From Kribbella sp. NBC_01245 (lineage in GTDB: Bacteria > Actinomycetota > Actinomycetes > Propionibacteriales > Kribbellaceae), in contig NZ_CP108487.1 of NCBI RefSeq assembly GCF_036226525.1, positions 8,494,001 through 8,558,000 of the forward strand: a stretch of DNA of 64,000 nucleotides. The letters run 5' to 3'. The translations under genes were made by a program, and so were the position numbers. Shown here in pieces: positions 36,515-45,343 of the stretch. Numbering within the stretch: position 1 is the first letter of the stretch; every line of letters begins with the position of its first letter. A model generated the notes under the pieces. The model was not told where the DNA came from, made no database searches, and saw only the letters and a list, made by a program, of their open reading frames with translations.

Positions 36515-36661
36515 ATGCTGACGTTCGTCGTCACCATGATCATCGTTCTGGCTCTGGCCGCCATGGTCCTGCTTGCAGTGGCCCGCGGTGAAGGCAAGGA
36601 CTTCGCCGACCTTCGGGTCTTAGTGCACAGATCACCCAATGGCGGTGAGAAGCGCTCGTAG
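36515..36661 (+). CDS. Small single-pass membrane protein (48 residues)
   Basis: A short frame with a start site GGGGAG ten bases upstream. Residues 3-24 form one hydrophobic helix (FVVTMIIVLALAAMVLLAVA), followed by a charged tail (RGEGKDFADLRVLVHRS). No family recognised. Its last 30 bases overlap the end of the convergent M56 peptidase gene. Two GTAGT-type repeats lie just upstream, like the half-sites in the BlaI-side operator. Coding status is plausible but not certain. Confidence 0.5.
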   Translation: MLTFVVTMIIVLALAAMVLLAVARGEGKDFADLRVLVHRSPNGGEKRS

Positions 36662-37537
36662 CACTGGCACTGCGACCGTCACGGTCGGCAGGACCAGCAA
36701 CGCCGCAGCGCCGGTATAGGTGCTCGCGGCGAGCAGCGGGTGATTCGGCGCCGGTGAGGTGAGCCGCTCGACCCTGAGCAGGGTGGCCGACTTGGCCGCC
36801 GCCAGGCCGTCCGCCGGCGCCGGAGATCCCGCAAGAGCTACGAGCGCGCGTGCGAGTGGCGCCGGGCCTTTGCGGCGTCTGGCATCGTCGTCCGCCAGGA
36901 GCTCGACAAGTGTGCGTGCCTGCTCTAGCGCCAGGTCCGACCGGACCCAGCGAGGGAACGCCGTGTGCACCATCGTGAACGCCTCCAGCACCAGGTCATG
37001 CCTGGCGCGGAGGTGCGCTTGCTCATGCGCGAGCACTGCCCGCAGCTCTACATCGGACAGCCGCTCAAGCGCTCCCACGGACACAATGACCCGGGAGCCA
37101 CGTAGAGCCGGCAGGCAGTACGCCAGCGGCGTCCGCTCGGCCAGTACCCGCAGGCCCGGCACAAGTCCATCCGGAGTCGCCAGTATGTCTACTAGATCGC
37201 GGTGACGCTTCCGCCGGGCCCTAGTCCCTACTGCCACCTTTGCGACGGACCACGCTAGTCGAACCGCCACTAGCGCCGTGAGCGCCAGTACGGCGGCCGC
37301 AGCCAGGTCTCGCCCAGACGACGGGTCAAACCGCGGCTGCCCGGGCTGACCGGCCGTGGAGTACGACAGAGCGATCCCAGCCCCAAGAGCAGCCAGTACG
37401 GCGGCCAGCGCGAGCGCCTGCCACAACGCGACAGCCGCACGCGGAATCCGGTACGGCCACTCCGAACGGGCGATGACCGCTGGTGCCGGACCAGCCAGCA
37501 CAAGGGCGAGAGCGGCGAGCAGGATCGGGGTGATCAC
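36632..37537 (-). CDS. M56-family membrane metallopeptidase (BlaR1-like, sensorless)
   Basis: A 301-residue membrane protease with several hydrophobic helices and the zinc site H171-E172-x2-H175 (LAHEQAHLRARHD). It lacks the C-terminal penicillin-binding sensor of BlaR1 (about 600 residues), so it is the shorter actinobacterial form. It overlaps the BlaI-type gene by four bases. It may inactivate that repressor by proteolysis in response to an unknown signal. Confidence 0.88.
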   Translation of the reverse strand: MITPILLAALALVLAGPAPAVIARSEWPYRIPRAAVALWQALALAAVLAALGAGIALSYSTAGQPGQPRFDPSSGRDLAAAAVLALTALVAVRLAWSVAKVAVGTRARRKRHRDLVDILATPDGLVPGLRVLAERTPLAYCLPALRGSRVIVSVGALERLSDVELRAVLAHEQAHLRARHDLVLEAFTMVHTAFPRWVRSDLALEQARTLVELLADDDARRRKGPAPLARALVALAGSPAPADGLAAAKSATLLRVERLTSPAPNHPLLAASTYTGAAALLVLPTVTVAVPVLRALLTAIG

Positions 37538-37911
37538 CCGTCCCGCGCCTCCAGCCGGGCCAACGCCTCCCGAAGCAGCGCGGCCTCTTCGTCACTCACC
37601 TGGTCCACGAACCGGACCAGGGCCGCCTGGCGATCCCCGGCGCCGTCCAGCGCATCCCGCATCAGGTCGGCCACCAGCTCCTCCCGAGGCGCTGCCGCGC
37701 GGTATCGCCAGGCCTTGCCGTCGCGCTCGCGAGAGGTCAGCGCCTTCTTCGCGAGCCGGTCCAGCACGGTCATCACAGTCGTGTAGGCCAGGTCGCGCTC
37801 ACCGGTAAGACGCTCGTGCACCTCGCGCACGGTCAGCGCGTCGGGCGAGGCCCAGAGCTGCTCCATCACGAGTCGCTCGAGGTCGCCGAGTGGGCGTCGA
37901 TTGGCGGTCAC
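37534..37911 (-). CDS. BlaI/MecI/CopY-family repressor
   Basis: A 125-residue winged-helix repressor. LGDLERLVMEQLWASPDALTVREVHERL is the DNA-binding half, with YTTVMTVLDRLAKKALTSRERDGK following. The C-terminal helices dimerise. It is the first gene of a two-gene operon with an M56 peptidase and diverges from cydABDC; strong palindromes lie in the shared 82 bases. It probably represses its own operon and cydABDC, which would be a link between an M56 signal and respiration. Confidence 0.92.
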   Translation of the reverse strand: MTANRRPLGDLERLVMEQLWASPDALTVREVHERLTGERDLAYTTVMTVLDRLAKKALTSRERDGKAWRYRAAAPREELVADLMRDALDGAGDRQAALVRFVDQVSDEEAALLREALARLEARDG

Positions 37912-37923
37912 GTGACGAGTATA

Positions 37924-37976
37924 ACTACAACGCGTAGTAGATGTCCGCTAGCATCTACTACGTAACGTCGTAGACG
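37924..37976. promoter_or_regulatory. BlaI-type operator cluster between blaI and cydA
   Basis: Several GTAGT/ACTAC half-sites. ACTAC-N5-GTAGT lies at 37924-37938. CGTAGTAGATG (37933-37943) and CATCTACTACG (37952-37962) are perfect 11-bp inverted arms around eight bases. CTACTACG-taa-CGTCGTAG follows. The TACTAC/GTAGTA core matches the known BlaI/MecI operator core. The sites lie 18-70 bases before the cydA start. Confidence 0.7.
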
Positions 37977-37993
37977 AACCGAAGGATGCTCTT

Positions 37994-39391
37994 GTGGACA
38001 CCCTCGATCTGGCCCGCTGGCAGTTCGCCATCACCACCGTCTACCACTTCTTCTTCGTGCCGGTGACGCTCTCCCTGGTCGCGCTGGTGGCCGGGTTGCA
38101 GACCGCCTGGTACCGCACGGGCAAGGAGAAGTACCTGCGGCTGACGAAGTTCTACGGCAAGTTGTTCCTGATCAACATCGCGATGGGTGTGGTCACCGGA
38201 CTCGTCCAGGAGTTCCAGTTCGGGATGAACTGGAGCGACTACTCGCGGTTCGTCGGGGACGTCTTCGGTGCTCCGCTGGCGTTGGAGGGCCTGCTCGCGT
38301 TCTTCCTCGAGTCGACCTTCATCGGGCTCTGGATGTTCGGCTGGGACCGGCTCCCTAAGGGCGTCCACCTGGCGTGCATCTGGATGGTCGTGCTCGGCAC
38401 CCAGCTCTCGGCGTACTTCATTCTCGCGGCCAACTCCTGGATGCAGAACCCGGTCGGCTTCCGCTACAACGCCGAGCGCGGCCGAGCCGAGCTGACCGAT
38501 ATCGGTGCCGTGCTGACGAACAAGGTCGTGCTGGTGACGTACCCGCACACCATCTTCGCCGCGTTCATGGTCGGTGGCGCGTTTGTCGCCGGCGTCGCGA
38601 TCTGGCACTTGTTCCGCCGGCCCGGCACCGACGTCGGTGCCTTCCGTACGGCGCTGCGGCTCGGCGCTGTCACCGTGTTGATCGCGGGTGCCGGCGTCGC
38701 GTTGAGCGGGGATCAGCAGGGCAAGGTGATGACCGAGGTGCAGCCGATGAAGATGGCCGCGGCCGAGGCGCTGTACGAATCGGAGCAGCCCGCGTCGTTC
38801 TCGATCTTCACGGTCGGCACGCTCGACGGCTCCCGCGAGGTCTTCTCGCTCAAGGTGCCGTACCTGCTGTCGTTCCTCGGCACGGGGTCGATCGACGGCG
38901 AAGTCAAAGGCATCAACCCGCTGCAGGAGTCGTACGAGAAGCTCTACGGACCGGGGTCGTACAAGCCGAACATCCCGCTGACCTACTGGACCTTCCGGTT
39001 GATGATCGGGGTCGGTATGGCCTCGACCGCGATCGCCGTCTGGGCGTTGTGGGCCACCCGCCGCGGCCGCGAGCCGAACAAGTGGCTCGCGCTGACCGCC
39101 CTGCCGCTGCCGCTGCTGCCGTTGGTGGCGAACTGCTTCGGCTGGATCTTCACCGAGACCGGGCGGCAGCCATGGCTGGTGTTCGGGATGTTGCCGACGT
39201 CAGCCGGGGTGTCACCGGGGACGACGTCGGCGGAGGTGATCACGTCGCTGGCCGTCTTCACCCTGCTGTACGGCGTACTCGCGGTGGTCGAGGTGAAGCT
39301 GATGTTCCGGTCGATCCGGGCCGGGCTGCCGGACGTCGATCCCGAACCGGTGGCCGACGAGCAGGCCTTGCCGCTCTCCTTCGCGTACTGA
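37994..39391 (+). CDS. cydA: Cytochrome bd oxidase subunit I
   Basis: A 465-residue membrane subunit carrying haems b558, b595 and d. It oxidises quinol and reduces oxygen with high affinity. Early helices (LARWQFAITTVYHFFFVPVTLSL) contain the haem-b595 His, and GRQPW, typical of subunit I, lies late in the protein. About nine helices. GTG follows GAAGGA. First gene of cydABDC; transcription probably responds to the BlaI-type operator just upstream. Confidence 0.97.
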   Translation: MDTLDLARWQFAITTVYHFFFVPVTLSLVALVAGLQTAWYRTGKEKYLRLTKFYGKLFLINIAMGVVTGLVQEFQFGMNWSDYSRFVGDVFGAPLALEGLLAFFLESTFIGLWMFGWDRLPKGVHLACIWMVVLGTQLSAYFILAANSWMQNPVGFRYNAERGRAELTDIGAVLTNKVVLVTYPHTIFAAFMVGGAFVAGVAIWHLFRRPGTDVGAFRTALRLGAVTVLIAGAGVALSGDQQGKVMTEVQPMKMAAAEALYESEQPASFSIFTVGTLDGSREVFSLKVPYLLSFLGTGSIDGEVKGINPLQESYEKLYGPGSYKPNIPLTYWTFRLMIGVGMASTAIAVWALWATRRGREPNKWLALTALPLPLLPLVANCFGWIFTETGRQPWLVFGMLPTSAGVSPGTTSAEVITSLAVFTLLYGVLAVVEVKLMFRSIRAGLPDVDPEPVADEQALPLSFAY

Positions 39392-39401
39392 AAGGGCTGT
39401 C

Positions 39402-40388
39402 ATGGAACTCACCACAGTCTGGTTCCTGCTGATCGCCGTGTTGTGGATCGGCTACTTCGTGCTCGAAGGGTTCGACTTCGGCGTCGGCATCCTGCTGCGC
39501 GTGCTCGGCCGCAACGAACCCGAGCGCCGGGCAGTCATCACCACGATCGGGCCCGTCTGGGACGGCAACGAGGTCTGGCTGATCACCGCGGCCGGTGCCA
39601 CCTTCGCGGCCTTTCCCGAGTGGTACGCCACGCTGTTCAGCGGGTTCTACTTGCCCCTGCTGGCGATTTTGGTCGCGCTGATCATCCGCGGTGTGGGGCT
39701 GGAGTACCGGGGCAAACGCGATGATTTGGCCTGGCGGGATCGCTGGGATTGGGTCATCACGGTCGGCTCGGTCTTGCCCGCTTTCGTCTGGGGGCTGACG
39801 TTCGCGAACCAGGTGCGGGGTGTGCCGCTTGACGCTGGGTTTGAGTACGTCGGGAGTCTGGCCGACCAGTTCAACCTGTACGCCGTACTGGGCGGTGTCG
39901 CGTTCACGGCGATGTTCGTGACGCATGGCGCGATCTTCCTGGCTTTGCGTACGACGGACGACTTGCGCTTAAGGGCAAACCGGGTGGCCGCGTTGTCGGG
40001 TGGCGTGACCGTGGTGCTGGTGGCCGGGTGGCTCGGGTGGACGTTGGGGCTGCGTGGGACCGTTGCTTCCGGCATCGTTTCGGCTTTGGCGCTGGTCGCT
40101 TTGCTGGCTGGGCTGGTGGCGAATCGCGTCAGGCGTGAGGGCTGGGCCTTCGCGGGTACGGCGGCCGCGATCGCGTTGGCGGTGACGTCGCTGTTCGTGG
40201 CGATGTGGCCGGCGGTGTTGCCGTCCACGCTGGACCCGGCATGGAGTCTGACCGTCACGAACGCGGCCTCGACGGCGTACACGTTGAAGATCCTGACCGT
40301 GGTCGCGGCGATCTTCACGCCGTTGGTGCTGCTCTACCAAGGGTGGACGTACTGGGTGTTCCGCAAGCGGGTGATGGTCGCCGCATGA
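39402..40388 (+). CDS. cydB: Cytochrome bd oxidase subunit II
   Basis: A 328-residue integral membrane subunit. LEGFDFGVGIL and GPVWDGNEVWLITA are hallmark CydB segments. About eight helices. Starts after AAAGGG. Its TGA overlaps the ATG of cydD by three bases. Confidence 0.97.
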   Translation: MELTTVWFLLIAVLWIGYFVLEGFDFGVGILLRVLGRNEPERRAVITTIGPVWDGNEVWLITAAGATFAAFPEWYATLFSGFYLPLLAILVALIIRGVGLEYRGKRDDLAWRDRWDWVITVGSVLPAFVWGLTFANQVRGVPLDAGFEYVGSLADQFNLYAVLGGVAFTAMFVTHGAIFLALRTTDDLRLRANRVAALSGGVTVVLVAGWLGWTLGLRGTVASGIVSALALVALLAGLVANRVRREGWAFAGTAAAIALAVTSLFVAMWPAVLPSTLDPAWSLTVTNAASTAYTLKILTVVAAIFTPLVLLYQGWTYWVFRKRVMVAA

Positions 40389-41992
40389 AGCCACTCGACC
40401 CGAGGTTGTTGCGCCGGGCCCGCGCCGCCCGCGTGTTCCTGGTCGCGTCGGTGGTGATCGGGATCGCGACCGGCGGGCTGATCATCGTGCAGGCGGTGCT
40501 GCTGGCGCAGGCGATCGCCGACGTGGTGGGTGGTCGGACGGACGGCGTGGAACGGGCGGCCTGGTTGCTGGGGGCAACGATCGTGGCGCGGGCGTTGCTG
40601 GTCTGGTCGCAGGAGGTGGTGGCTCAGCGGTCGTCGGCGGCGGTGAAGTCGGCGTTGCGGGGGCAGGTGCTGGCACACGCGATGAAGGTCGGGCCGGGGT
40701 GGCGGACCAGTTCGCTCACGACGCTCCTCACGCGAGGGCTGGATGATCTGGATCCGTACTTCGCGCGGTATCTGCCGCAGCTTGTGCTGGCCTGCACGGT
40801 TCCGGTCGGGGTGGCGATCTGGATGGCGCAGGCCGATCTGATCGCGGCCGGGACTGTGCTGGTGACGTTGCCGTTGATCCCGATCTTCATGATCCTGATC
40901 GGCCTTGCAACGCAGGCGCATAGCCGGCGACGGGCGCACGCGCTGGACGTGCTGGCGCATCACTTTGCGGATGTGGTTGCTGGGCTGACCACCCTGAAGG
41001 TCTTTGGCCGGGCTAAGGGACAAGCGATCTCCGTACGGCGAGTCACGGATCGCCATCGGGTCGCCTCGATGTCCAGTCTCCGGTTGGCGTTCATGTCGTC
41101 GCTGGTGCTTGAACTGCTGGCGAGTATCTCTGTCGCGCTAGTGGCGGTTGGAGTCGGACTGCGTTTAGTAGAAGGCCATATGGGGTTGGAGACGGCTCTG
41201 CTGGTTCTGATCCTTGCGCCCGAGGCGTACTTGCCGTTGCGGCAGGTGGGGGTTCACTACCACGCAAGTGCTGACGGGGTTGCTGCGGCCGAGGAGGTCT
41301 TCAGGGTGCTGGAGACGCCTGTGCCGGTTAGTGGTGCGCGTACGGATCTGCCGGTGCTGCCGCTGTCTCTGCGGAGTGTGAGCGTGCAGTACCCGGATCG
41401 GGCTTCACGGGCGCTGGACGCGTTTGACCTGGATTTGGACGCTGGGGAGATCGTGGCGCTTAGTGGCCGGAGTGGTGCTGGGAAGTCGACGGTGTTCGCT
41501 GTGCTGCTGGGGTTTGTCGAAGCTAGTGGTTCCGTTGTTGCGGGGGCTCATGAAATGGGGGAGTACGACGCGAGGGCGTGGCGGCGGTTGTTTGCGTGGG
41601 TGCCGCAGCGGCCGGTGTTGCTTGACGGGGATATCGCTTTTAACGTCCGGTTGGGACGGCCTGAGGCGTCTGACGTGGACGTACGTCGGGCGCTGGACCT
41701 GGCGGGCGCGGTTGAGCTCGACCCGGGCCAGGCCGTGGGGGAGCAGGGGCGGTCGCTGTCGGGCGGCCAGCGGCGTCGCGTGGCGTTGGCGCGAGCCTTG
41801 ATCACGGATGCGCCCGTACTGCTGCTGGACGAGCCGACTGCCGGGTTGGACGCAGAAACCGAGGCGACCGTGTTGGAACACCTACGCGCGAGTGGTCGGA
41901 CCGTACTGCTCGTGGCACATCGCCCGGCCTTGCTGGCGGCAGCCGATCGCGTAGTGACCGTGGGCGCGCGTGAGTTGGCGGTGGCGCGATGA
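40385..41992 (+). CDS. cydD: Thiol reductant ABC exporter subunit CydD
   Basis: A 535-residue half-transporter with six N-terminal helices and an ATPase domain: Walker A GRSGAGKST, signature LSGGQRRRVALARAL, Walker B VLLLDEPTAGLD. With CydC it exports glutathione/cysteine-type thiols (or haem) needed for cytochrome bd assembly in E. coli. The translocated molecule here, a mycothiol-using lineage by inference, is unknown. Overlaps cydB and cydC. Confidence 0.94.
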   Translation: MKPLDPRLLRRARAARVFLVASVVIGIATGGLIIVQAVLLAQAIADVVGGRTDGVERAAWLLGATIVARALLVWSQEVVAQRSSAAVKSALRGQVLAHAMKVGPGWRTSSLTTLLTRGLDDLDPYFARYLPQLVLACTVPVGVAIWMAQADLIAAGTVLVTLPLIPIFMILIGLATQAHSRRRAHALDVLAHHFADVVAGLTTLKVFGRAKGQAISVRRVTDRHRVASMSSLRLAFMSSLVLELLASISVALVAVGVGLRLVEGHMGLETALLVLILAPEAYLPLRQVGVHYHASADGVAAAEEVFRVLETPVPVSGARTDLPVLPLSLRSVSVQYPDRASRALDAFDLDLDAGEIVALSGRSGAGKSTVFAVLLGFVEASGSVVAGAHEMGEYDARAWRRLFAWVPQRPVLLDGDIAFNVRLGRPEASDVDVRRALDLAGAVELDPGQAVGEQGRSLSGGQRRRVALARALITDAPVLLLDEPTAGLDAETEATVLEHLRASGRTVLLVAHRPALLAAADRVVTVGARELAVAR

Positions 41993-43551
41993 AGTGGCGG
42001 TTGGCGCTTGCTGTAGCGGCGGGCGTGTTGGCGTCGGGGAGTGCCGTCGCATTGCTGGCGACGTCGGCGTGGTTGATCACGACGGCGGCGGCCCAACCAC
42101 CCGTGCTGACGTTGATGGTGGCGATCGTCGCCGTACGCGCGTTTGGGGTGGGCCGAGGCGTCTTCAGGTACGTCGAGAGGCTCACCGGGCACGACGCGGC
42201 GTACAGGATCTTGGGTGATGCCCGGTCGCGGATGACGGCTCGCCTGGAAGCCGGCACCTTGAGCAGTGGGGACCTCCTTGCCCGGCTAGTCCTGGATCTG
42301 GACGCCGTACTCGACCTGTGGTTGCGGGTGGTTCTACCCCTGCTTGTGGCCGCCATTACCGCCACTGCCACGGTCATCCTCGTAGTAATCCTTCTACCGG
42401 CTGCAGGTCTTGCCGTTGCTCTGGCCGTCCTCATCGCGTGCACGGTGGTGCCATGGCTTACAGCCGCAGCAGCCCGCTCTGCCGAGAAGAACGTCGCGGC
42501 CGACCGTGGTCAGGCGTACGCCCTGGCGACGGCGACTCTGCAGGCCGCGCCGGATCTGATCGCGTACGACGCGGTGGACCGGGCGCTGGACGAATTCGCC
42601 CGCGCGGACGCACGACTGGCCTGGGCGGAGCGCAGGTCGGCCTGGAGCGCGGGCCTCGGTAATGCCCTGCTGGTCGTCTGCGTCGGCGCCGCCACCTTGT
42701 CCGGGTTGGTCCTCGGCAGCGCGAGCGATGTCTCCGGCCCGGTATTTGCCGTCCTAGTGCTCACCCCGCTCGCCCTGGCCGACGTACTCGGTGGTGTCCC
42801 GCTTGCGGCGCAGCTATCCCTGCGAGTCCGAGCTTCCCTCAAACGCGTCGAGGCCGTCTCGGAAGCGCCTAGCCCGGTTGTCGAGCCTGCAAGCCCTGCG
42901 GATGTGCCGAGTGGGCGGGACCTGGCTATCAACGGTCTGACGGCTGGTTACGGGGATGGGCCGGACGTACTCAAACACCTAGATCTCGAGTTGCCTGAAG
43001 GCTCACGGATGGTCCTGACGGGGCCGAGTGGCTCCGGGAAGAGCACGCTGGCCGCCGTACTGCTGCGGTTCCTAGACGCTCGTGCCGGGTCTGTGACCTT
43101 GGGCGGGGTAGACGTCACCACTCTCGCCGGGGACGACGTACGGACGGTTGTGGGGCTCATGACGCAGGAGAGCCACGTGTTCGACACCAGCATCGAGGAG
43201 AACCTCAGGATCGCCAGACCGGGCGCTACCGAGCAGGAGCTCATGGAGGCGCTAGACCGGGCCAAACTGGGCGACTTCGTCCGGGGCCTGCCGAAGGGCC
43301 TGCAGACGATGGTGGGGGAGCACGGCGCCAGGTTGTCCGGGGGCGAGCGGCAGCGGCTGGCGATGGCACGGCTGCTCCTGGCCGACTTCGAGATCCTGGT
43401 GCTGGATGAGCCAACCGAACACCTTGATACCGACACCGGGGAGGCCCTGCTGTACGACCTGTACGCCGCCGCGGGGGACCGCAGCATCCTGCTGCTGACG
43501 CATCACCCCGAGCAGGCCCCGTACGCGGATCAGCTGGTGGATCTCAGCTAG
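41989..43551 (+). CDS. cydC: Thiol reductant ABC exporter subunit CydC
   Basis: A 520-residue partner half-transporter. N-terminal membrane domain, then Walker A GPSGSGKST, signature LSGGERQRLAMARLLL, Walker B ILVLDEPTEHLD. The ATG overlaps the cydD stop (ATGA), consistent with equal production of both halves. Last gene of cydABDC. Confidence 0.94.
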   Translation: MKWRLALAVAAGVLASGSAVALLATSAWLITTAAAQPPVLTLMVAIVAVRAFGVGRGVFRYVERLTGHDAAYRILGDARSRMTARLEAGTLSSGDLLARLVLDLDAVLDLWLRVVLPLLVAAITATATVILVVILLPAAGLAVALAVLIACTVVPWLTAAAARSAEKNVAADRGQAYALATATLQAAPDLIAYDAVDRALDEFARADARLAWAERRSAWSAGLGNALLVVCVGAATLSGLVLGSASDVSGPVFAVLVLTPLALADVLGGVPLAAQLSLRVRASLKRVEAVSEAPSPVVEPASPADVPSGRDLAINGLTAGYGDGPDVLKHLDLELPEGSRMVLTGPSGSGKSTLAAVLLRFLDARAGSVTLGGVDVTTLAGDDVRTVVGLMTQESHVFDTSIEENLRIARPGATEQELMEALDRAKLGDFVRGLPKGLQTMVGEHGARLSGGERQRLAMARLLLADFEILVLDEPTEHLDTDTGEALLYDLYAAAGDRSILLLTHHPEQAPYADQLVDLS

Positions 43552-43580
43552 CACCCAGCCGTCTGAAAGGATGGGTGATC

Positions 43581-44759
43581 GTGTTGACCCCTCAGCTTGT
43601 TCCTCTGCTCACCGATCAGGTGCTGATCGCCATCATCGCGGTCGCCGTGATCCTCGTCGGAACGTCCGCCGGACTGGTCGTCTCCCGCCGCCACAAGGCG
43701 CAGGAGCTGCCCGCACCGGAGCCCAGTGCTGTAGAAGGCCGGGCCACGATTGAGCCGCAGGTCGGCGAGGACGCCGAGGAGCCGCGGGACACGCCCACCC
43801 GCACGCTCGAAGACACCGAGCTCCCGGTTTTCGAGAAGCCCGAGTCGGCGCAGGGCCGGCTGGTCCGGCTCCGGGCCCGGCTCGCCCGGTCGCAGGGCTC
43901 GCTCGGCAAGGGTCTCCTCGCGCTGCTCTCGAGCGACAAGATCGACGAGGACACCTGGGACGACATCGAGAGCACCCTGATCACCGCTGACGTCGGCGTC
44001 GGGCCCACCCAGGAGCTGGTCGAGCGGCTGCGCACCCGCGTCCGGGTCGAGGGCATCGCGAACGGCGAAGAGGCCCGGGCAGTGCTGCGCGCGGAGCTGG
44101 TCGCGCTGGTCGACCCGTCGATGGACCGGTCGCTGAACGTCCAGCGGGTGGGCAAGCCAGCCATCGTGCTGGTGGTCGGCGTGAACGGCACCGGGAAGAC
44201 CACCACCGTCGGCAAGCTGGCCCGCGTTCTGGTGGCCGAGGATAAGGCCGTGGTGCTCGGCGCGGCCGACACCTTCCGCGCGGCGGCGGCGGACCAGTTG
44301 CAGACCTGGGGCGAGCGCGTCGGCGTCCACACCGTGCGTGGTCCCGAGGGCGGCGACCCGGCGAGTGTCGCGTTCGACGCGGTCAAGGCCGGGATCGAGT
44401 CCGAGGCGGACGTCGTACTCGTGGACACGGCGGGACGGCTGCACACCAAGACCGGCCTGATGGACGAGCTCGGCAAGGTCAAGCGCGTGATCGAGAAGGC
44501 CGCCGAGGTGGACGAGGTGCTACTCGTCATCGACGCGACCACCGGCCAGAACGGGCTCACCCAGGCGCGCGTTTTCGCCGAGGTGATCAACGTGACCGGC
44601 ATCGTGCTGACCAAGCTCGACGGTACGGCCAAGGGCGGCATCGTGATCGCCGTCCAGCGCGAGCTCGGCGTCCCGGTCAAGCTGGTCGGCCTTGGCGAGG
44701 GCGCCGACGACCTGGCCCCCTTCGACGCGGAACAATTCGTCGACGCCCTGCTGGACTAG
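43581..44759 (+). CDS. ftsY: Signal recognition particle receptor FtsY
   Basis: About 392 residues. The N-terminus is a true membrane helix (LIAIIAVAVILVGTSAGLVV) followed by an acidic Pro/Glu linker, the actinobacterial layout. The NG GTPase domain has G1 GVNGTGKTTTVGKLA, DTFRAAAADQL, DTAGRL and TKLDGTAKGG. It receives SRP-ribosome complexes at the membrane; ffh, its partner, lies at the right end of this window. The second GTG was preferred because AAAGGA lies nine bases upstream; a GTG two codons earlier is possible. Confidence 0.96.
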   Translation: MLTPQLVPLLTDQVLIAIIAVAVILVGTSAGLVVSRRHKAQELPAPEPSAVEGRATIEPQVGEDAEEPRDTPTRTLEDTELPVFEKPESAQGRLVRLRARLARSQGSLGKGLLALLSSDKIDEDTWDDIESTLITADVGVGPTQELVERLRTRVRVEGIANGEEARAVLRAELVALVDPSMDRSLNVQRVGKPAIVLVVGVNGTGKTTTVGKLARVLVAEDKAVVLGAADTFRAAAADQLQTWGERVGVHTVRGPEGGDPASVAFDAVKAGIESEADVVLVDTAGRLHTKTGLMDELGKVKRVIEKAAEVDEVLLVIDATTGQNGLTQARVFAEVINVTGIVLTKLDGTAKGGIVIAVQRELGVPVKLVGLGEGADDLAPFDAEQFVDALLD

Positions 44760-45343
44760 TTCTTGGAGAGATCCGTCCACCATTCGATCTCGCCGACGTC
44801 GGGATCGGGTGGTTTCGGCACCTCGGGCATCTGGCCGAGGCGTTCGACCTGTTCCGCGAGGGCGTCGAGGACGGATCGCAGCTGGACGTGCGCGACCTGG
44901 GTGAACGTGCGTACGTACTCCAGCTCCGCGGTCGGCGGCAACGGCCCTTCGGCCGCGCGAACGGCCGACTCGAGTGAATCGTGTGCCCGTTTGAGTACGT
45001 CGCGATGCTGGTCCCGGGCGGCGTCGACCAGGTCACGCGCGTACTGCTCGGCCTCCGCGACCAGGTCGTCCGCGATCTGCTGCGCCTGACTGAGCAACCC
45101 GACCGCGTGGGCGGTGATGTGCGCCCGCTCCTCCTCGTCGGAGCTACGGATGCGGACCCGCTCCAGCTCGGCCCGGAGCGCGGCCCGGTCGGCATCGGCG
45201 TACTCGACCTGCTCGGCCAGATCGCCGAGGAATTCGGTCACCTCCGCCGGATCGAACCCACGCCGGCGGGTGCTGAAGGTGTGATTGCGGATGGTGCTGG
45301 GAGACTGCGCGGGTCTCCGGCCAAAGGCGTCTTCGGGTGTCAC
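44756..45343 (-). CDS. DivIVA-like coiled-coil protein
   Basis: A 195-residue protein. The region IRNHTFSTRRRGFDPAEVTEF resembles the DivIVA N-terminal motif, and the rest is heptad-rich (ELERVRIRSSDEEERAHITAHAV). GTG start five bases after GGGGGA and overlapping the flavohaemoglobin stop by four bases. Such proteins mark poles or septa. Its place as third gene of a globin operon is unusual. The stop overlaps the ftsY stop. Confidence 0.7.
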   Translation of the reverse strand: MTPEDAFGRRPAQSPSTIRNHTFSTRRRGFDPAEVTEFLGDLAEQVEYADADRAALRAELERVRIRSSDEEERAHITAHAVGLLSQAQQIADDLVAEAEQYARDLVDAARDQHRDVLKRAHDSLESAVRAAEGPLPPTAELEYVRTFTQVAHVQLRSVLDALAEQVERLGQMPEVPKPPDPDVGEIEWWTDLSKN

